Below, piece after piece: positions 8,365 to 17,787 of a stretch of 32,823 bases of DNA. Made by a program: the position numbers and the translations under genes. Origin of the DNA: Roseburia sp. GTDB lineage: Bacteria > Bacillota_A > Clostridia > Lachnospirales > Lachnospiraceae. Each line of letters begins with the position of its first letter. Position 1 is the stretch's first letter. The stretch is from assembly GCA_019411365.1 (NCBI GenBank), contig DXQT01000025.1, positions 1 to 32,823 on the forward strand, read 5' to 3'. The notes beneath the pieces are model-generated. The model was not told the origin of the DNA. It saw only the letters and a program-made list of their open reading frames with translations, and made no database searches.

Positions 8365-9646
8365 AGTTCATCTTTAAACTATCCCGCAAAGATTTCTTAA
8401 TCTTCTTTCTGGTCACTTCCACCAGTCCTAGTCTGGTCATGTCGATCAGATCCGTTTTCACCGGGTCGTCTTTTAAATATGTGCGGAATTCTTTTAAAAG
8501 AACTGCCTCATCTTCTTTTGCAAGAAGATTGATAAAATCGATGATGATAATGCCTGAGATATTGCGCAATCTGAGTTGATAGGCAATCTCTTTCGCTGCC
8601 TCTAAATTAATACGGAGCAGATTTTCGCGCATCTCTTTTTTTATGATATTTTTCCCACTGTTCACGTCAATGACCGTAAGTGCCTCTGTGTGTTGTAAAA
8701 CAATGGATGCACCGGACTTTAACCAGATCTGTTCCCTTAAAGCTTTTTCTAAGGAGGACTTCACGCTGTAGAGGGAAGATAACGTTAACATCGGATCATG
8801 ATAATAAGTGATCGTTAAAAAATCCTCTGCGCCTGCTGCTGTCTGCACCTGAAACTGATCGACCGGAACGGGGACAGAACCGTTTGTCATAAACTGTTTT
8901 GGATGGATCCCATAATCCGTGCAGATGGTTTCGAAGAGTCCGCGGTCATCGGTGATAATCTCGCTGACAGAACCTTCCCGCTGGTTTTTGACGTCTTCCA
9001 GATACGTTGGTCTCGCTTTTTTCAAAACACTGTAACAGGTTTTATGGCAGACATTCTCACGCATCTGTGACCATTCCTGCTCAAGGCTTCGAATCTCTGC
9101 AATTAGTGTTTCATCTGCGACACTTGCGGCATTGGTCCGGATGATAAGTCCGTAGCTTTCTGTATCAAATTCGTGCAATAATTCCTTATAATGTGCTTTC
9201 TGCTCTTTATTTAATTTGGAAGAAATTCCAAGCCTGCGGTTTCCGCTTGTAAGAACAGCATATTTTCCTGCAAAGCTTAAATTCGCAGTGACAGCAGGTT
9301 CTTTCGTCTTTAAAGCTTCACGTTCTACCTGAACCAGAAGCTCATCTCCTGCCACAATTTCTTTTCTTGCAGAGAGCTTTTTGGTAAAATGTGCATTTTT
9401 CAGATCATCTAAAGACAAATAACAGGTCTGCTCCGGCGAAATCTTCACAAAAGCTGCCCGGATATTCTGTACGACATTTTCCACACGGCCAATATAAATG
9501 TTTCCAAGTAAACTATCTTCATCTGGGGGTGTAAGGCTTACTTCGATCATTTTTTTGCCCTGATTATAAAGAGCAGAGACAATAAAGTCCTGCTCTTCCC
9601 TGTTTTGCATTTTTATTTTTTCATGTGTGATAATATATTTATTCAT
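8363..9646 (-). CDS. Rne/Rng family ribonuclease (RNase G-like)
   Basis: RNase E/G enzymes are single-strand endoribonucleases in rRNA and mRNA processing. The 427-residue protein has an N-terminal S1 domain (GNIYIGRVENVVQNIRAAFVKI) and the RNase H-like catalytic domain. Expected metal-binding aspartates are Asp327 (VIDVNSGKN) and Asp370 (IIIIDFINL). It ends soon after MTRLGLVEVTRKK and so lacks the CPxCxG zinc-link that in E. coli RNase E/G holds dimers together. AGAGG precedes the ATG. It is the last gene of the TIGR03960-TIGR03936 trio, just 11 bases after its neighbour. Confidence 0.93.
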   Translation of the reverse strand: MNKYIITHEKIKMQNREEQDFIVSALYNQGKKMIEVSLTPPDEDSLLGNIYIGRVENVVQNIRAAFVKISPEQTCYLSLDDLKNAHFTKKLSARKEIVAGDELLVQVEREALKTKEPAVTANLSFAGKYAVLTSGNRRLGISSKLNKEQKAHYKELLHEFDTESYGLIIRTNAASVADETLIAEIRSLEQEWSQMRENVCHKTCYSVLKKARPTYLEDVKNQREGSVSEIITDDRGLFETICTDYGIHPKQFMTNGSVPVPVDQFQVQTAAGAEDFLTITYYHDPMLTLSSLYSVKSSLEKALREQIWLKSGASIVLQHTEALTVIDVNSGKNIIKKEMRENLLRINLEAAKEIAYQLRLRNISGIIIIDFINLLAKEDEAVLLKEFRTYLKDDPVKTDLIDMTRLGLVEVTRKKIKKSLRDSLKMN

Positions 9647-9657
9647 AAAGAACCTCT

Positions 9658-10374
9658 TTATGCGATCTCTTCGCCCATATCCAGTAGAGAAACAAATTTG
9701 TCCCCCTCTTTTGCATACACATCCAAACGATGGATCTGGATTGCATTGGCATTATATGGAATGTTCATATAGCCGAAAAGGGATTCTAACACAAGTTCCG
9801 GTTTTAAGTTGTCGGAACTTCCGGTACAGAGATTGATGTAAAACTCCGGTGCCTCCTCGGTTCCTTCTACTTTAAAATCATAAACCAGCTGCTTTAAGTC
9901 CATGATTTTTTCGCTTTTCTTTGTCTGCTTGGTGATAAGTACCTCAGAAGGCGTGATAAAATATTCTAAAATCGCCTGTCTAGCTTCTGTTTTCGTAAAT
10001 GGTACTTCATAACCTTCCTTAAAGAAAAGTTTATAATCGGCTGCGGCAACTAAGGACATCGCTGTCTTGGCATTGTCCGGAAGCTTCACATATCCGGTGA
10101 TCTCCACGCCCTCTACCATCGTCGCATTTAAATCTGCCATCGCCTCTTTTGTAGACTTGCTTTCGTGTACTTCAATATCTAAATATTCGCCGTCACTTGT
10201 AATTCCAACGCCTAGCGGTGCTGCAAACGACATGATCTGATGAGGGGAAAATCCCTCTGAATAACAGATGTCAATATCAGCTCTCCGCATCGCCTTCTGG
10301 AAATAGCGCATAATATCAAGGTGTCCGATGAACTTCATCACACCAGATTTTCGAAATTTAATCCTTATTTTCAA
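9658..10374 (-). CDS. TIGR03936 family (DUF2344) radical SAM-associated protein
   Basis: This 238-residue protein of unknown function is characteristically encoded next to the TIGR03960 radical SAM protein, in some bacteria fused to it. Family features are the start KIRIKFRKSGVMKFIGHLDIMRYFQKA and the segment YSEGFSPHQIMSFAAPLGVG. The likely start is a TTG at 10374, because GGAGGAGGT sits seven bases upstream. The longer frame begins within that site. It overlaps the end of the TIGR03960 gene by 17 bases, which implies translational coupling. Confidence 0.9.
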   Translation of the reverse strand: MKIRIKFRKSGVMKFIGHLDIMRYFQKAMRRADIDICYSEGFSPHQIMSFAAPLGVGITSDGEYLDIEVHESKSTKEAMADLNATMVEGVEITGYVKLPDNAKTAMSLVAAADYKLFFKEGYEVPFTKTEARQAILEYFITPSEVLITKQTKKSEKIMDLKQLVYDFKVEGTEEAPEFYINLCTGSSDNLKPELVLESLFGYMNIPYNANAIQIHRLDVYAKEGDKFVSLLDMGEEIA

Positions 10375-12226
10375 AACAGACACCTCCTCCAAATTTCATG
10401 GCTCCACAGCCGGAACATTTCATGCGGCAGTTCGGGGTTACTTTTTCATCATGTGCATTCTTCCATTCACGTTTTAAAAACTCTTTCGATACGCCGATAT
10501 CAATGAAATCCCATGGGAAGATCTCATCCAGATCACGCTCTCTCATCGTGTAAAAATCGGTATCGATACCACATTCCGCAAAAGCGTCCTCCCATCTCTG
10601 ATAATCGAAATATTCGCTCCACGCATCAAAAATGCCGCCTTTTTCATAAACTTTTAAGAGTGCCTGTCCGATCTTACGGTCGCCTCGTGCCAGAATCCCT
10701 TCTAAAACCGTCACATCCGCTTCGTGCCAGTTATATTTGATACTCTTATGATTCAGCTGCGCATGCACACCCTCATTGACCACCCGCGCTCTTGCAAGAT
10801 AATCTCCCGGTGTGTACATTCCTGCCCACTGGAACGGAGTAAATGGCTTCGGCACAAAGAAAGATGTGCTGATCGTAATCTGACATTTTCCATTCCGTTT
10901 TTCCTTCGGAACCGTGTCATAATAAAGAGCTGCAATCTCATTGGCAAGCTGCGGGATCGCTTTCATATCTTCTTCCGTCTCGGTTGGAAGTCCAAGCATA
11001 AAGTATAATTTTACCTTGTTCCAGCCACCTTCAAAGGCAAGTCTCGAACCGTTTAAGATCACTTCCTCGGTAAGACCTTTGTTAATGACATCACGAAGTC
11101 TCTGGGAACCGGCTTCCGGTGCAAATGTCAGACTGCTCTTTTTGATATCCTGTACTTTGCTCATGACATCCAGCGAAAAGGCATCGATCCGCAGGGAAGG
11201 AAGTGAGATATTCACACCTTTTCCCTTGAACTCATCGATCAGGAAATTCACCAGTTCTTCCAGTTCAGAATAATCGGAGGAACTTAAAGAGCTTAAAGAA
11301 ATCTCTTCGTGCCCGGTTGATTTTAACATTTTGTAGGCAAGCTCTTTCAGGTGTTCTACATTTTTTTCGCGGACCGGACGGTAAACCATTCCAGCCTGGC
11401 AGAAACGGCAGCCACGGATACATCCGCGCTGGATCTCGAGAACCACACGATCCTGTGTTGCCTTGATAAAAGGAACGACAGGTTTTTCCGGATAAACAGC
11501 TTCTGTCATATTCAGTACGATCTGCTTCTGGATCGTTTTTGGAACATCCTCATAAATTGGTTCAAAGGATGCGATCGTTCCGTCCTCTTTATAAGTCACT
11601 TCATAGAGGGATGGCACATAGATACCAGGCACTTTAGAAGCTTCATGTAAAAATTCATGGCGTGTTTTTCCCTCTGCACGCATTTTTTTATAAAGATCAA
11701 ACAGTTCGTAGAAAGAAATTTCACCCTCTCCCATATAAAACAGATCAAAGAAGTCTGCCATCGGCTCCGGATTATAAGTGCAGCAGCCGCCACCGATCAC
11801 CAGTGGATCGTCTTCTGTACGGTCTTTTGCAAGCAGTGGGATCTGTCCGAGGTCTAAAATCTGAAGCACATTTGTGTAACACATCTCATAATTGAGCGTA
11901 AGACCGATAAAATCAAGATTTTTGATCGGTTCCTGGGACTCTAATCCAAACAGTGGAATATGCTCTTTTTTCATGATTTTATGAAGATCCGGCCATGGAG
12001 AGTAAACTCTCTCACACCACACATCTTCCATTTTATTAAACATATCATATAAAATCTGAACGCCAAGATGTGACATCCCTATCTCATATACATCCGGGAA
12101 GCACATGGCAAAACGGATTGCTACTTTTTCTTTATCTTTTTTGATACTGTTTAACTCATTTCCGATATAACGTGCCGGTTTATCAATTTTCATCAGTATC
12201 TCATCTGATAATGCTAATTTTGTCAT
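10358..12226 (-). CDS. TIGR03960 family B12-binding radical SAM protein
   Basis: The 622-residue protein combines an N-terminal cobalamin-binding-like domain (about 35-200, with FPDVYEIGMSHLGVQILY) and a radical SAM domain with Cys269, Cys273 and Cys276 (CIRGCRFC). A cysteine-rich C-terminus (CRMKCSGCGA) may bind a further metal or cluster. The substrate is unknown. Constant linkage to an RNase G-type enzyme and ribosomal genes suggests RNA or ribosome modification, but that is inference. AAAGGAC precedes the ATG. It opens the trio with TIGR03936 and the ribonuclease. Confidence 0.93.
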   Translation of the reverse strand: MTKLALSDEILMKIDKPARYIGNELNSIKKDKEKVAIRFAMCFPDVYEIGMSHLGVQILYDMFNKMEDVWCERVYSPWPDLHKIMKKEHIPLFGLESQEPIKNLDFIGLTLNYEMCYTNVLQILDLGQIPLLAKDRTEDDPLVIGGGCCTYNPEPMADFFDLFYMGEGEISFYELFDLYKKMRAEGKTRHEFLHEASKVPGIYVPSLYEVTYKEDGTIASFEPIYEDVPKTIQKQIVLNMTEAVYPEKPVVPFIKATQDRVVLEIQRGCIRGCRFCQAGMVYRPVREKNVEHLKELAYKMLKSTGHEEISLSSLSSSDYSELEELVNFLIDEFKGKGVNISLPSLRIDAFSLDVMSKVQDIKKSSLTFAPEAGSQRLRDVINKGLTEEVILNGSRLAFEGGWNKVKLYFMLGLPTETEEDMKAIPQLANEIAALYYDTVPKEKRNGKCQITISTSFFVPKPFTPFQWAGMYTPGDYLARARVVNEGVHAQLNHKSIKYNWHEADVTVLEGILARGDRKIGQALLKVYEKGGIFDAWSEYFDYQRWEDAFAECGIDTDFYTMRERDLDEIFPWDFIDIGVSKEFLKREWKNAHDEKVTPNCRMKCSGCGAMKFGGGVCFENKD

Positions 12227-12268
12227 TCGGTTTGTCCTTTCTCATTTTTCCTGAAAACGACTGGGAAA

Positions 12269-12619
12269 TCAGTCATGCTCATTTATCATAACATAATCCT
12301 GCAAAATTGTATAATACTGATTATCAGAAATAATGTCAATGACATCTTTTGCCTGATAGCCATGGAATTCATATGCATTATATTTTAACAGAAGGAATGC
12401 GAGCATAAGAAGAACTGCAAGCACTATGCGGATTTTCAGAAAAATCCACGGAACCAAAGGCTGTGATTCCTCTTCTGCTGTGCCGTTTTCCACCTCCGGC
12501 CGGTCAAACGAGCGCCGTATCTCGTTGACGTAAGCTCTGCGTCTTTCCACATATTCGTCGGTCATAAAATAAGACTCCATAGATTTCTCATTGAAATCAT
12601 ATGAAGTCTTGTATCTCAT
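12269..12619 (-). CDS. Small single-span membrane protein of unknown function
   Basis: The 116-residue protein has a charged cytoplasmic-looking N-terminal part, one strong hydrophobic span (IVLAVLLMLAFLLL) and a short C-terminal domain (YQAKDVIDIISDNQYYTILQDYV). The start at 12619 is chosen because its ATG overlaps the stop of the acyltransferase gene as TAATG, a classic coupling arrangement. An ATG seven codons upstream has no ribosome binding site. I do not recognise the family. It may be a partner of the acyltransferase. Confidence 0.75.
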   Translation of the reverse strand: MRYKTSYDFNEKSMESYFMTDEYVERRRAYVNEIRRSFDRPEVENGTAEEESQPLVPWIFLKIRIVLAVLLMLAFLLLKYNAYEFHGYQAKDVIDIISDNQYYTILQDYVMINEHD

Positions 12620-13680
12620 TAGAACTTTTTTTCTATCCATGCAATAAGCGACAGACACCAGTGGATCAGCGTTCGATCGAGAACCATTGCACCTATCAGT
12701 GAAAAAAATAAGGTGAGCACGATCATGAGCAGCGAACCACCGATCACTCCGAAATCTGTCGGGCTGACATGAAAAATCTGTTTGACCAGATAATGAAGCA
12801 CGCCCCAGTGAATCAAAAGGATCCCAAAACTGTAGCGGCTGATCAGCTTTGTAAAAAAATGTTCCGTCTCTGCTTTCACATAAATCTGTCTCACGAAAAG
12901 AAAAACAGCCATCGTATAAAATACCATAAGCGGCGCATTGTTAAATAAATAACGATGATATTGTGCCCCACTGAAGATATGACGGACTGCCAGACAGACA
13001 GAAAGGATTCCCGCTCCATAAATGAAGTACTTTCTGCGCCACTGCTCTCTTGTCAGATAATATCCCAATATAAAAACACCGGCAAAAGAACCGAGGATTC
13101 CGGAAGCAATGGAATTATAATAAAGCGTATCCCAGTAAGTTCCAAGGATCTGGAAAATCAGAATCACAACCACAAGCCCGCTTAAAACAGAATCCGGAAT
13201 ATGCTGCACCACATAGCGGAAAAACGGTGTCAGCACATATAACCAGATGATCACATAAATCAGCCAGAAATGCGGCGCTTCCTCCGGTGCACCGAGCAGA
13301 ATACGTTTTAACATGGCTCCCCAGTGATCTGGGAGAAGCCAGACGAAACCTTCTTTGGCACACACATATAAAATATAATAGATCACCATTGGAACAAGCA
13401 CTTTCAAAAACCGTTTCCGGTAAAACTGCCCGGCGGATTCGTCTTTCACCGGTAAAAGAAGGGCTCCGCTTATCATGATAAAAAGCAGGTTGCAGCACAA
13501 AAACAGGTAATTGCTGATTTCAAATCCATACCACACCGCACTCCGTTCCGGAACAAGCGTGGAACCGAGTGAGACTGTGTGGACAGCGATCACGAGAACC
13601 GTGGCAAGTACCCGCAGTTTGTCGAGATAAACCTGTCGTTTTATTTTCTCTGTGAAAGTTCCTGTGTGATCTCTTCCCAT
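12619..13680 (-). CDS. Membrane acyltransferase (acyltransferase-3 family)
   Basis: The 353-residue protein has about ten hydrophobic spans. Its N-terminus [19 protein letters not shown] matches the acyltransferase-3/OafA fold, with a conserved His at the end of the first span, and [16 protein letters not shown] follows as in that family. Such enzymes O-acylate cell-surface sugars; the substrate here is unknown. GAAGGAT lies just before the ATG. The gene overlaps the 3' end of hisIE by 40 bases in another frame and the next gene by one base, so it appears to ride on the his transcript. Confidence 0.85.
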   Translation of the reverse strand: MGRDHTGTFTEKIKRQVYLDKLRVLATVLVIAVHTVSLGSTLVPERSAVWYGFEISNYLFLCCNLLFIMISGALLLPVKDESAGQFYRKRFLKVLVPMVIYYILYVCAKEGFVWLLPDHWGAMLKRILLGAPEEAPHFWLIYVIIWLYVLTPFFRYVVQHIPDSVLSGLVVVILIFQILGTYWDTLYYNSIASGILGSFAGVFILGYYLTREQWRRKYFIYGAGILSVCLAVRHIFSGAQYHRYLFNNAPLMVFYTMAVFLFVRQIYVKAETEHFFTKLISRYSFGILLIHWGVLHYLVKQIFHVSPTDFGVIGGSLLMIVLTLFFSLIGAMVLDRTLIHWCLSLIAWIEKKF

Positions 13681-14936
13681 GTGATATCCTTCTCTGCCAT
13701 TAAGACCATGAGATGGTAAATGTAATCAGAGATTTCATATTTCAAATGCTCGTGGTCAGTGTTTTTCGCTGCAATAATGATTTCAGTGTTTTCCTCTCCA
13801 ACTTTTTTGAGGATGTTATCCAGACCTTTTTCCAATAAAAGGTTTGTGTAGGAGCCTTCCTTCGGATTTTCCCTGCGGTCTAAAATAATATTGTAGACAT
13901 CCCCCAACACCTTCTGCGGATTTTTTTCAACGTATTCTTTTTTCACAATCTCATTGAAAAAACAACTCTGGTTTCCGGTGTGGCAGGCTGCACCAATCTG
14001 GGAAACTTTTGCAAGAATGGTATCATAATCACAGTCTGCTGTCAGGGATTTGACATACTGGATATGACCGGAAGTAAGACCTTTTGTCCAAAGCTCATTC
14101 CGGCTTCTGCTGTAGTATGTCATTTTTCCGATGTTAATCGTTGTGTCAAAAGCTTCCTCATTCATGTAAGCCAGCATTAACACTTCATCCGTACGGTAAT
14201 CCTGCACAATGACCGGAACCATGCCGTCAGAATTTTTCTTTAAGTCACTCCACTTTAAGTTTGGCTCGAAGTTATCCATCTTAATACCGGAGGCAGACAA
14301 CTGGGATTTCATCTCCATAATATCTGTTTTTGGATTATTAATTAAAGAACCTGCAATTCCGCGGACATTTTTGCGGGATAAGATTGATAAAATCTCATCA
14401 TAATCAGCATCGTTTAAGTAGACAACATGAGGAACATCGGTCATTCCTTCCACTGCATCTAACACTGCTTTATTTAAGATCAGCACTTCATGGAATGTAT
14501 CAGCCATTTCATCCTGATGTTTGAAGATAAAATCCACATTCGTCACGGAAACAAGAATACGGTCTTTCCCGAAACGCTTGCTTGCCTCTGCAGCCAGTGC
14601 CATACTCTCCGGTTTGGAGCCGTTGACGATCACTTGAAGACATCCGGCATAGATGAACTTCTTAATGTCCTCCATACGGTTAATGTTACCGCCTGCACAG
14701 ACTTTGATTTCAATATTACGGTTAATGTTGCGGATAACCTGTATGTTGCGCTCATGCTCTTCATCTGTTGTGGACAGGTCAAAAATCATGATTTTATCAA
14801 TGCCACTGTCATTATAGAGTTTTGCAAGTTCAATGACATCCGGATATTCCTCGTAATTGTCTCTGGCTTTGATCGCTTTTCCATCCTTTAAGTAAATTGT
14901 TGCCACGATATTTTTGTGTTCCATATTAATATTCAT
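13641..14936 (-). CDS. hisIE: HisIE with an N-terminal degenerate HisF-like barrel
   Basis: The 431-residue protein has three parts. Residues about 225-330 are the phosphoribosyl-AMP cyclohydrolase HisI, with metal-binding DCDYD (301-305), Cys318 and Cys325 ([10 protein letters not shown]). Residues about 345-431 are the phosphoribosyl-ATP pyrophosphatase HisE ([13 protein letters not shown]). Together they do steps two and three of histidine synthesis. Residues 8-215 resemble HisF/HisA ([31 protein letters not shown]). The catalytic aspartates of HisF seem replaced, by Tyr15 where HisF has CLDV and by Thr132 where it has AID, so cyclase activity is unlikely. The start is ambiguous between 14936 and the ATG at 14924, since AAAGG sits very close to the first. 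Confidence 0.93.
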   Translation of the reverse strand: MNINMEHKNIVATIYLKDGKAIKARDNYEEYPDVIELAKLYNDSGIDKIMIFDLSTTDEEHERNIQVIRNINRNIEIKVCAGGNINRMEDIKKFIYAGCLQVIVNGSKPESMALAAEASKRFGKDRILVSVTNVDFIFKHQDEMADTFHEVLILNKAVLDAVEGMTDVPHVVYLNDADYDEILSILSRKNVRGIAGSLINNPKTDIMEMKSQLSASGIKMDNFEPNLKWSDLKKNSDGMVPVIVQDYRTDEVLMLAYMNEEAFDTTINIGKMTYYSRSRNELWTKGLTSGHIQYVKSLTADCDYDTILAKVSQIGAACHTGNQSCFFNEIVKKEYVEKNPQKVLGDVYNIILDRRENPKEGSYTNLLLEKGLDNILKKVGEENTEIIIAAKNTDHEHLKYEISDYIYHLMVLMAEKDITWEEITQELSQRK

Positions 14937-14952
14937 ACCTTTCCATACAAAA

Positions 14953-14984
14953 CGGTCTGCACATATTTTTGATACGTCAGACCG
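14953..14984 (-). terminator. Hairpin between hisB and hisIE (attenuator candidate)
   Basis: On the minus strand CGGTCTG (14978-14984) pairs with CAGACCG (14953-14959), and an inner ACGTAT/ATATGT pairing extends the stem around a short A-rich loop. Only TTTTG follows, so it is at best a partial terminator or an mRNA processing/stability element within the his operon. Confidence 0.45.
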
Positions 14985-15030
14985 CTTCTTTTCTAATCAT
15001 ATTTCGCACGTGATACATGTGAATTGTCAA

Positions 15031-15618
15031 CTACAGACTTCCTTTGGTAGAAAGGATATCCGTGATCCTCGGATCAATGACCGTTGCCTGATCCAGTGCC
15101 TTTGCAAAAGCCTTGAACATCGCCTCGATCATATGGTGGTTGTTTCCGCCGGAAAGCACCCTGATATGCAGATTCATTCCTGCGGTATAAGAAATGGCAT
15201 AGAAAAATTCCTTCACCATCTCCGTATCCATATATCCCACGCGGTCGGTCGTAAATTCTCCATCGAACACAAGATAAGGTCTTCCGGAAAGATCCACTGC
15301 GCACAGGACAAGTGTTTCATCCATCGGCAGAATACAGCTTCCGTAGCGCCGGATTCCCTTCTTGTCACCAACGGCCTCCTTAATGGCATTGCCCAGAACA
15401 ATACCTGTATCTTCAATTGTATGATGACAGTCCACTGCAAGATCTCCGGCAACATTGACTTTCAGGTCAAACAGACCATGTCTTGCAAATCCGTCTAACA
15501 TGTGGTCAAAAAAACCGATTCCCGTATTGATAGAGGAACTGCCGGTACCGTCTAAATTCAAATGTAATGATATATCTGTCTCTTTGGTTTTACGAACATA
15601 ATCTGCTGTACGTGCCAT
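15031..15618 (-). CDS. hisB: Imidazoleglycerol-phosphate dehydratase HisB
   Basis: HisB is a manganese enzyme that dehydrates imidazoleglycerol phosphate to imidazoleacetol phosphate. The 195-residue monofunctional form has the metal-binding repeats FDHML (37-41), DCHHTIED (63-70) and, later, NNHHMIEAMFKAFAKAL. There is no fused phosphatase domain, so histidinol-phosphatase must be encoded elsewhere. AAAGG lies about 12 bases before the ATG. It sits between hisD and hisIE, separated from hisD by the inverted-repeat element at 15671-15826. Confidence 0.97.
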   Translation of the reverse strand: MARTADYVRKTKETDISLHLNLDGTGSSSINTGIGFFDHMLDGFARHGLFDLKVNVAGDLAVDCHHTIEDTGIVLGNAIKEAVGDKKGIRRYGSCILPMDETLVLCAVDLSGRPYLVFDGEFTTDRVGYMDTEMVKEFFYAISYTAGMNLHIRVLSGGNNHHMIEAMFKAFAKALDQATVIDPRITDILSTKGSL

Positions 15619-15670
15619 TTTATTTTAAACCTTTCTGCTTCTTTTTTCAACTTAAGTAATTATTAATTCT

Positions 15671-15826
15671 TTGTATCTATTCAGAGCCAAGGCAATTTTC
15701 ATAAATTTGCGAATCATGCTTGCATGAATGAGCATAATTTTGAAAATTTCTTTGGCGAAGTAACCACATGAGCAAAAGGAAAGCTCTGAAAGAGCGGTTT
15801 TGCGAATGGGTGCTGAATAGATACAA
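15671..15826. mobile_element. MITE-like element with 14-bp terminal inverted repeats
   Basis: The 156-bp segment is bounded by TTGTATCTATTCAG (15671-15684) and its exact inverse CTGAATAGATACAA (15813-15826). Inside are a hairpin TCATGC/GCATGA (15714-15727) nested in a longer AT-rich stem (AATTTTC with GAAAATT, closed by GCCAA and TTTGGC), and a second hairpin built from GCAAAA, GCTCT, AGAGC and TTTTGC. It encodes no credible protein. It abuts the hisD stop codon and splits hisD from hisB. No clean target duplication is visible. It could instead be a structured intergenic RNA repeat. Confidence 0.6.
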
Positions 15827-17119
15827 TTAATCTTCAAACCGTACCCGGATGGAATTTGCATGTGCAGTAAGTTTTTCACATTCTGCAAACTGCACGATAT
15901 CTTTGTATACAGGCTCTAACGCTTCTCTGGAATAAGAGATAATGCTTGATTTCTTAATGAAATCATCCACGCTGAGCGGTGAGAAGAATTTTGCGGTTCC
16001 GTTGGTCGGAAGGACATGGTTTGGACCTGCAAAATAATCACCGAGTGGTTCGCTGGAATACTCTCCGATAAAAATTGCCCCTGCGTTGCGGATTTTTGTC
16101 ATTGTCTCAAATGGATTTTTTGTCACAAGCTCTAAGTGTTCTGAAGCAATCTCATTGACGGTGTCAATGGCATCCTGCATCGTGTCTGCCACAAGGATAT
16201 ATCCATAGTTATCCAGAGATTTCCGGATGATTTCTTTTCTGGAAAGAGTTGCAACAAATTTATCTACTTCCACAGAAACCTGTTCTGCTAATGTCTCGCT
16301 GGTTGTCACAAGAATTGCGGATGCCATCTCATCATGTTCTGCCTGTGACAGTAAATCTGCCGCTACAAAACGTGGATTTGCCGTCTCATCGGCAAGTACC
16401 ATGATCTCACTTGGACCTGCGATGGAATCAATGCTGACATAACCAAACACGGCTTTTTTGGCAAGGGCAACGTAGATATTTCCCGGTCCTACGATCTTGT
16501 CAACTTTCGGGATGCTCTCCGTTCCAAAGGCAAGGGCTGCGATTGCCTGTGCACCACCGACTTTATAAATCGCATCGACTCCCGCCTCTTTGGCAGCTAC
16601 TAATGTAGATGGATAAACCTTTCCATCTTTGCCACATGGCGTCGTCATAATGATATTGGAAACCCCTGCCACTTTTGCAGGAATGACATTCATCAGTACA
16701 GAGGACGGATAAACTGCTTTTCCACCCGGCACATACACACCCACAGTTTTTAACGGTGTCACTTTCTGGCCTAATATGATACCGGATTCATCGGAATCAA
16801 ACCAGGAGTACTGTTTCTGTTTTGTATGATAGTCACGGATGTTGACAAGTGCCTTGCGGATGACATCTAAAAGCTTTGGGTCTACCTGCTCATAAGCTTC
16901 TTTGATCTCTTCTTCCGTCACGCGGATATTGTCCTGATCGATGGTGGCACCATCAAATTTTAATGTGTACTCAAAAACCGCCTCATCACGTTTTTCCCTG
17001 ACATTCTGGATAATGTCATTGACGCGGCTCTCAAATTCGCCGTAAGAGTTCGGGCTTCTTTTTAATAAATTCTCCAATATATTATTCTGTGTTTCTTTTG
17101 TCAGTTTTAAAATTCTCAT
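15827..17119 (-). CDS. hisD: Histidinol dehydrogenase HisD
   Basis: HisD is a zinc enzyme that oxidises histidinol in two NAD-dependent steps to histidine. The 430-residue protein shows the [10 protein letters not shown] loop (131-140), the zinc ligands Gln259 and His262 (LLSQAEHDE) and the catalytic pair Glu327-His328 (ASEHLE). Its length is normal. The ATG overlaps the hisG stop as ATGA, with AAAGGA upstream, so translation is coupled. The stop codon is directly followed by the end of the inverted-repeat element. Confidence 0.97.
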   Translation of the reverse strand: MRILKLTKETQNNILENLLKRSPNSYGEFESRVNDIIQNVREKRDEAVFEYTLKFDGATIDQDNIRVTEEEIKEAYEQVDPKLLDVIRKALVNIRDYHTKQKQYSWFDSDESGIILGQKVTPLKTVGVYVPGGKAVYPSSVLMNVIPAKVAGVSNIIMTTPCGKDGKVYPSTLVAAKEAGVDAIYKVGGAQAIAALAFGTESIPKVDKIVGPGNIYVALAKKAVFGYVSIDSIAGPSEIMVLADETANPRFVAADLLSQAEHDEMASAILVTTSETLAEQVSVEVDKFVATLSRKEIIRKSLDNYGYILVADTMQDAIDTVNEIASEHLELVTKNPFETMTKIRNAGAIFIGEYSSEPLGDYFAGPNHVLPTNGTAKFFSPLSVDDFIKKSSIISYSREALEPVYKDIVQFAECEKLTAHANSIRVRFED

Positions 17120-17784
17120 TGGACTGCATTCCTTTCTGTATTGATCACATTCTTCAGATCAGAGATCAGTTTTGTGATCCGCTCATTTTCCATCTTCATG
17201 CTCACCTGATTTACTACCATGCGGGCAGAGAGCGGACACACTTCCTCTAACACTGTCAATCCGTTTTCCCGGAGTGTGGAGCCGGTCTCTACGATATCGC
17301 AGATCACCTCGGACAGTCCGACGATCGGTGCCAGTTCGATGGAGCCGTTTAACTTAATGATCTCTACGGTCTGATGTTTTTTATTGTAAAAATAGTCTTT
17401 TGCAATGTGTGGGTACTTGGTTGCCACACGGATCAGTTCGTGGTGCTGTAACAGATCATGCGCTTCTTTTGGTCCACAGATGCACATCCTGCATTTTCCA
17501 AATCCAAGATCAAGAACTTCATAAATATTACGTCCTTCTTCTAATATGGTGTCTTTTCCAACGATTCCGATATCAGCCGCACCATATTCTACATACGTAG
17601 GAACATCAGGTCCTTTTGCAAGGAAAAAACGAAGTTTTAGTTCCTCGTTGACAAAAATAAGTTTTCTTGTGTCCTTATCTTTCATCTCCTCACAGGTAAT
17701 ACCGATCTGTTCGAATAATTCCAGTGTTTTTTTTGCGAGTCTTCCCTTTCCCAATGCAAAGGTCAAGTATCTCATATCTTCCAT
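17116..17784 (-). CDS. hisG: ATP phosphoribosyltransferase, short form HisG
   Basis: HisG condenses ATP with PRPP, the first and regulated step of histidine synthesis. At 222 residues it is the short form, which lacks the C-terminal allosteric domain and needs HisZ, encoded just upstream. It begins [18 protein letters not shown] and contains [15 protein letters not shown] and the PRPP-binding region [21 protein letters not shown] eight bases before the ATG, at the end of hisZ, sets the start. It overlaps hisD by four bases. Confidence 0.97.
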   Translation of the reverse strand: MEDMRYLTFALGKGRLAKKTLELFEQIGITCEEMKDKDTRKLIFVNEELKLRFFLAKGPDVPTYVEYGAADIGIVGKDTILEEGRNIYEVLDLGFGKCRMCICGPKEAHDLLQHHELIRVATKYPHIAKDYFYNKKHQTVEIIKLNGSIELAPIVGLSEVICDIVETGSTLRENGLTVLEEVCPLSARMVVNQVSMKMENERITKLISDLKNVINTERNAVQ

Positions 17785-17787
17785 TTT

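Noticed and set aside
15652..15888. Minus-strand open frame of 78 codons between hisD and hisB
   Set aside because: It starts inside hisD in another frame and runs through the inverted-repeat element, has no ribosome binding site, and is explained by the element's structure.
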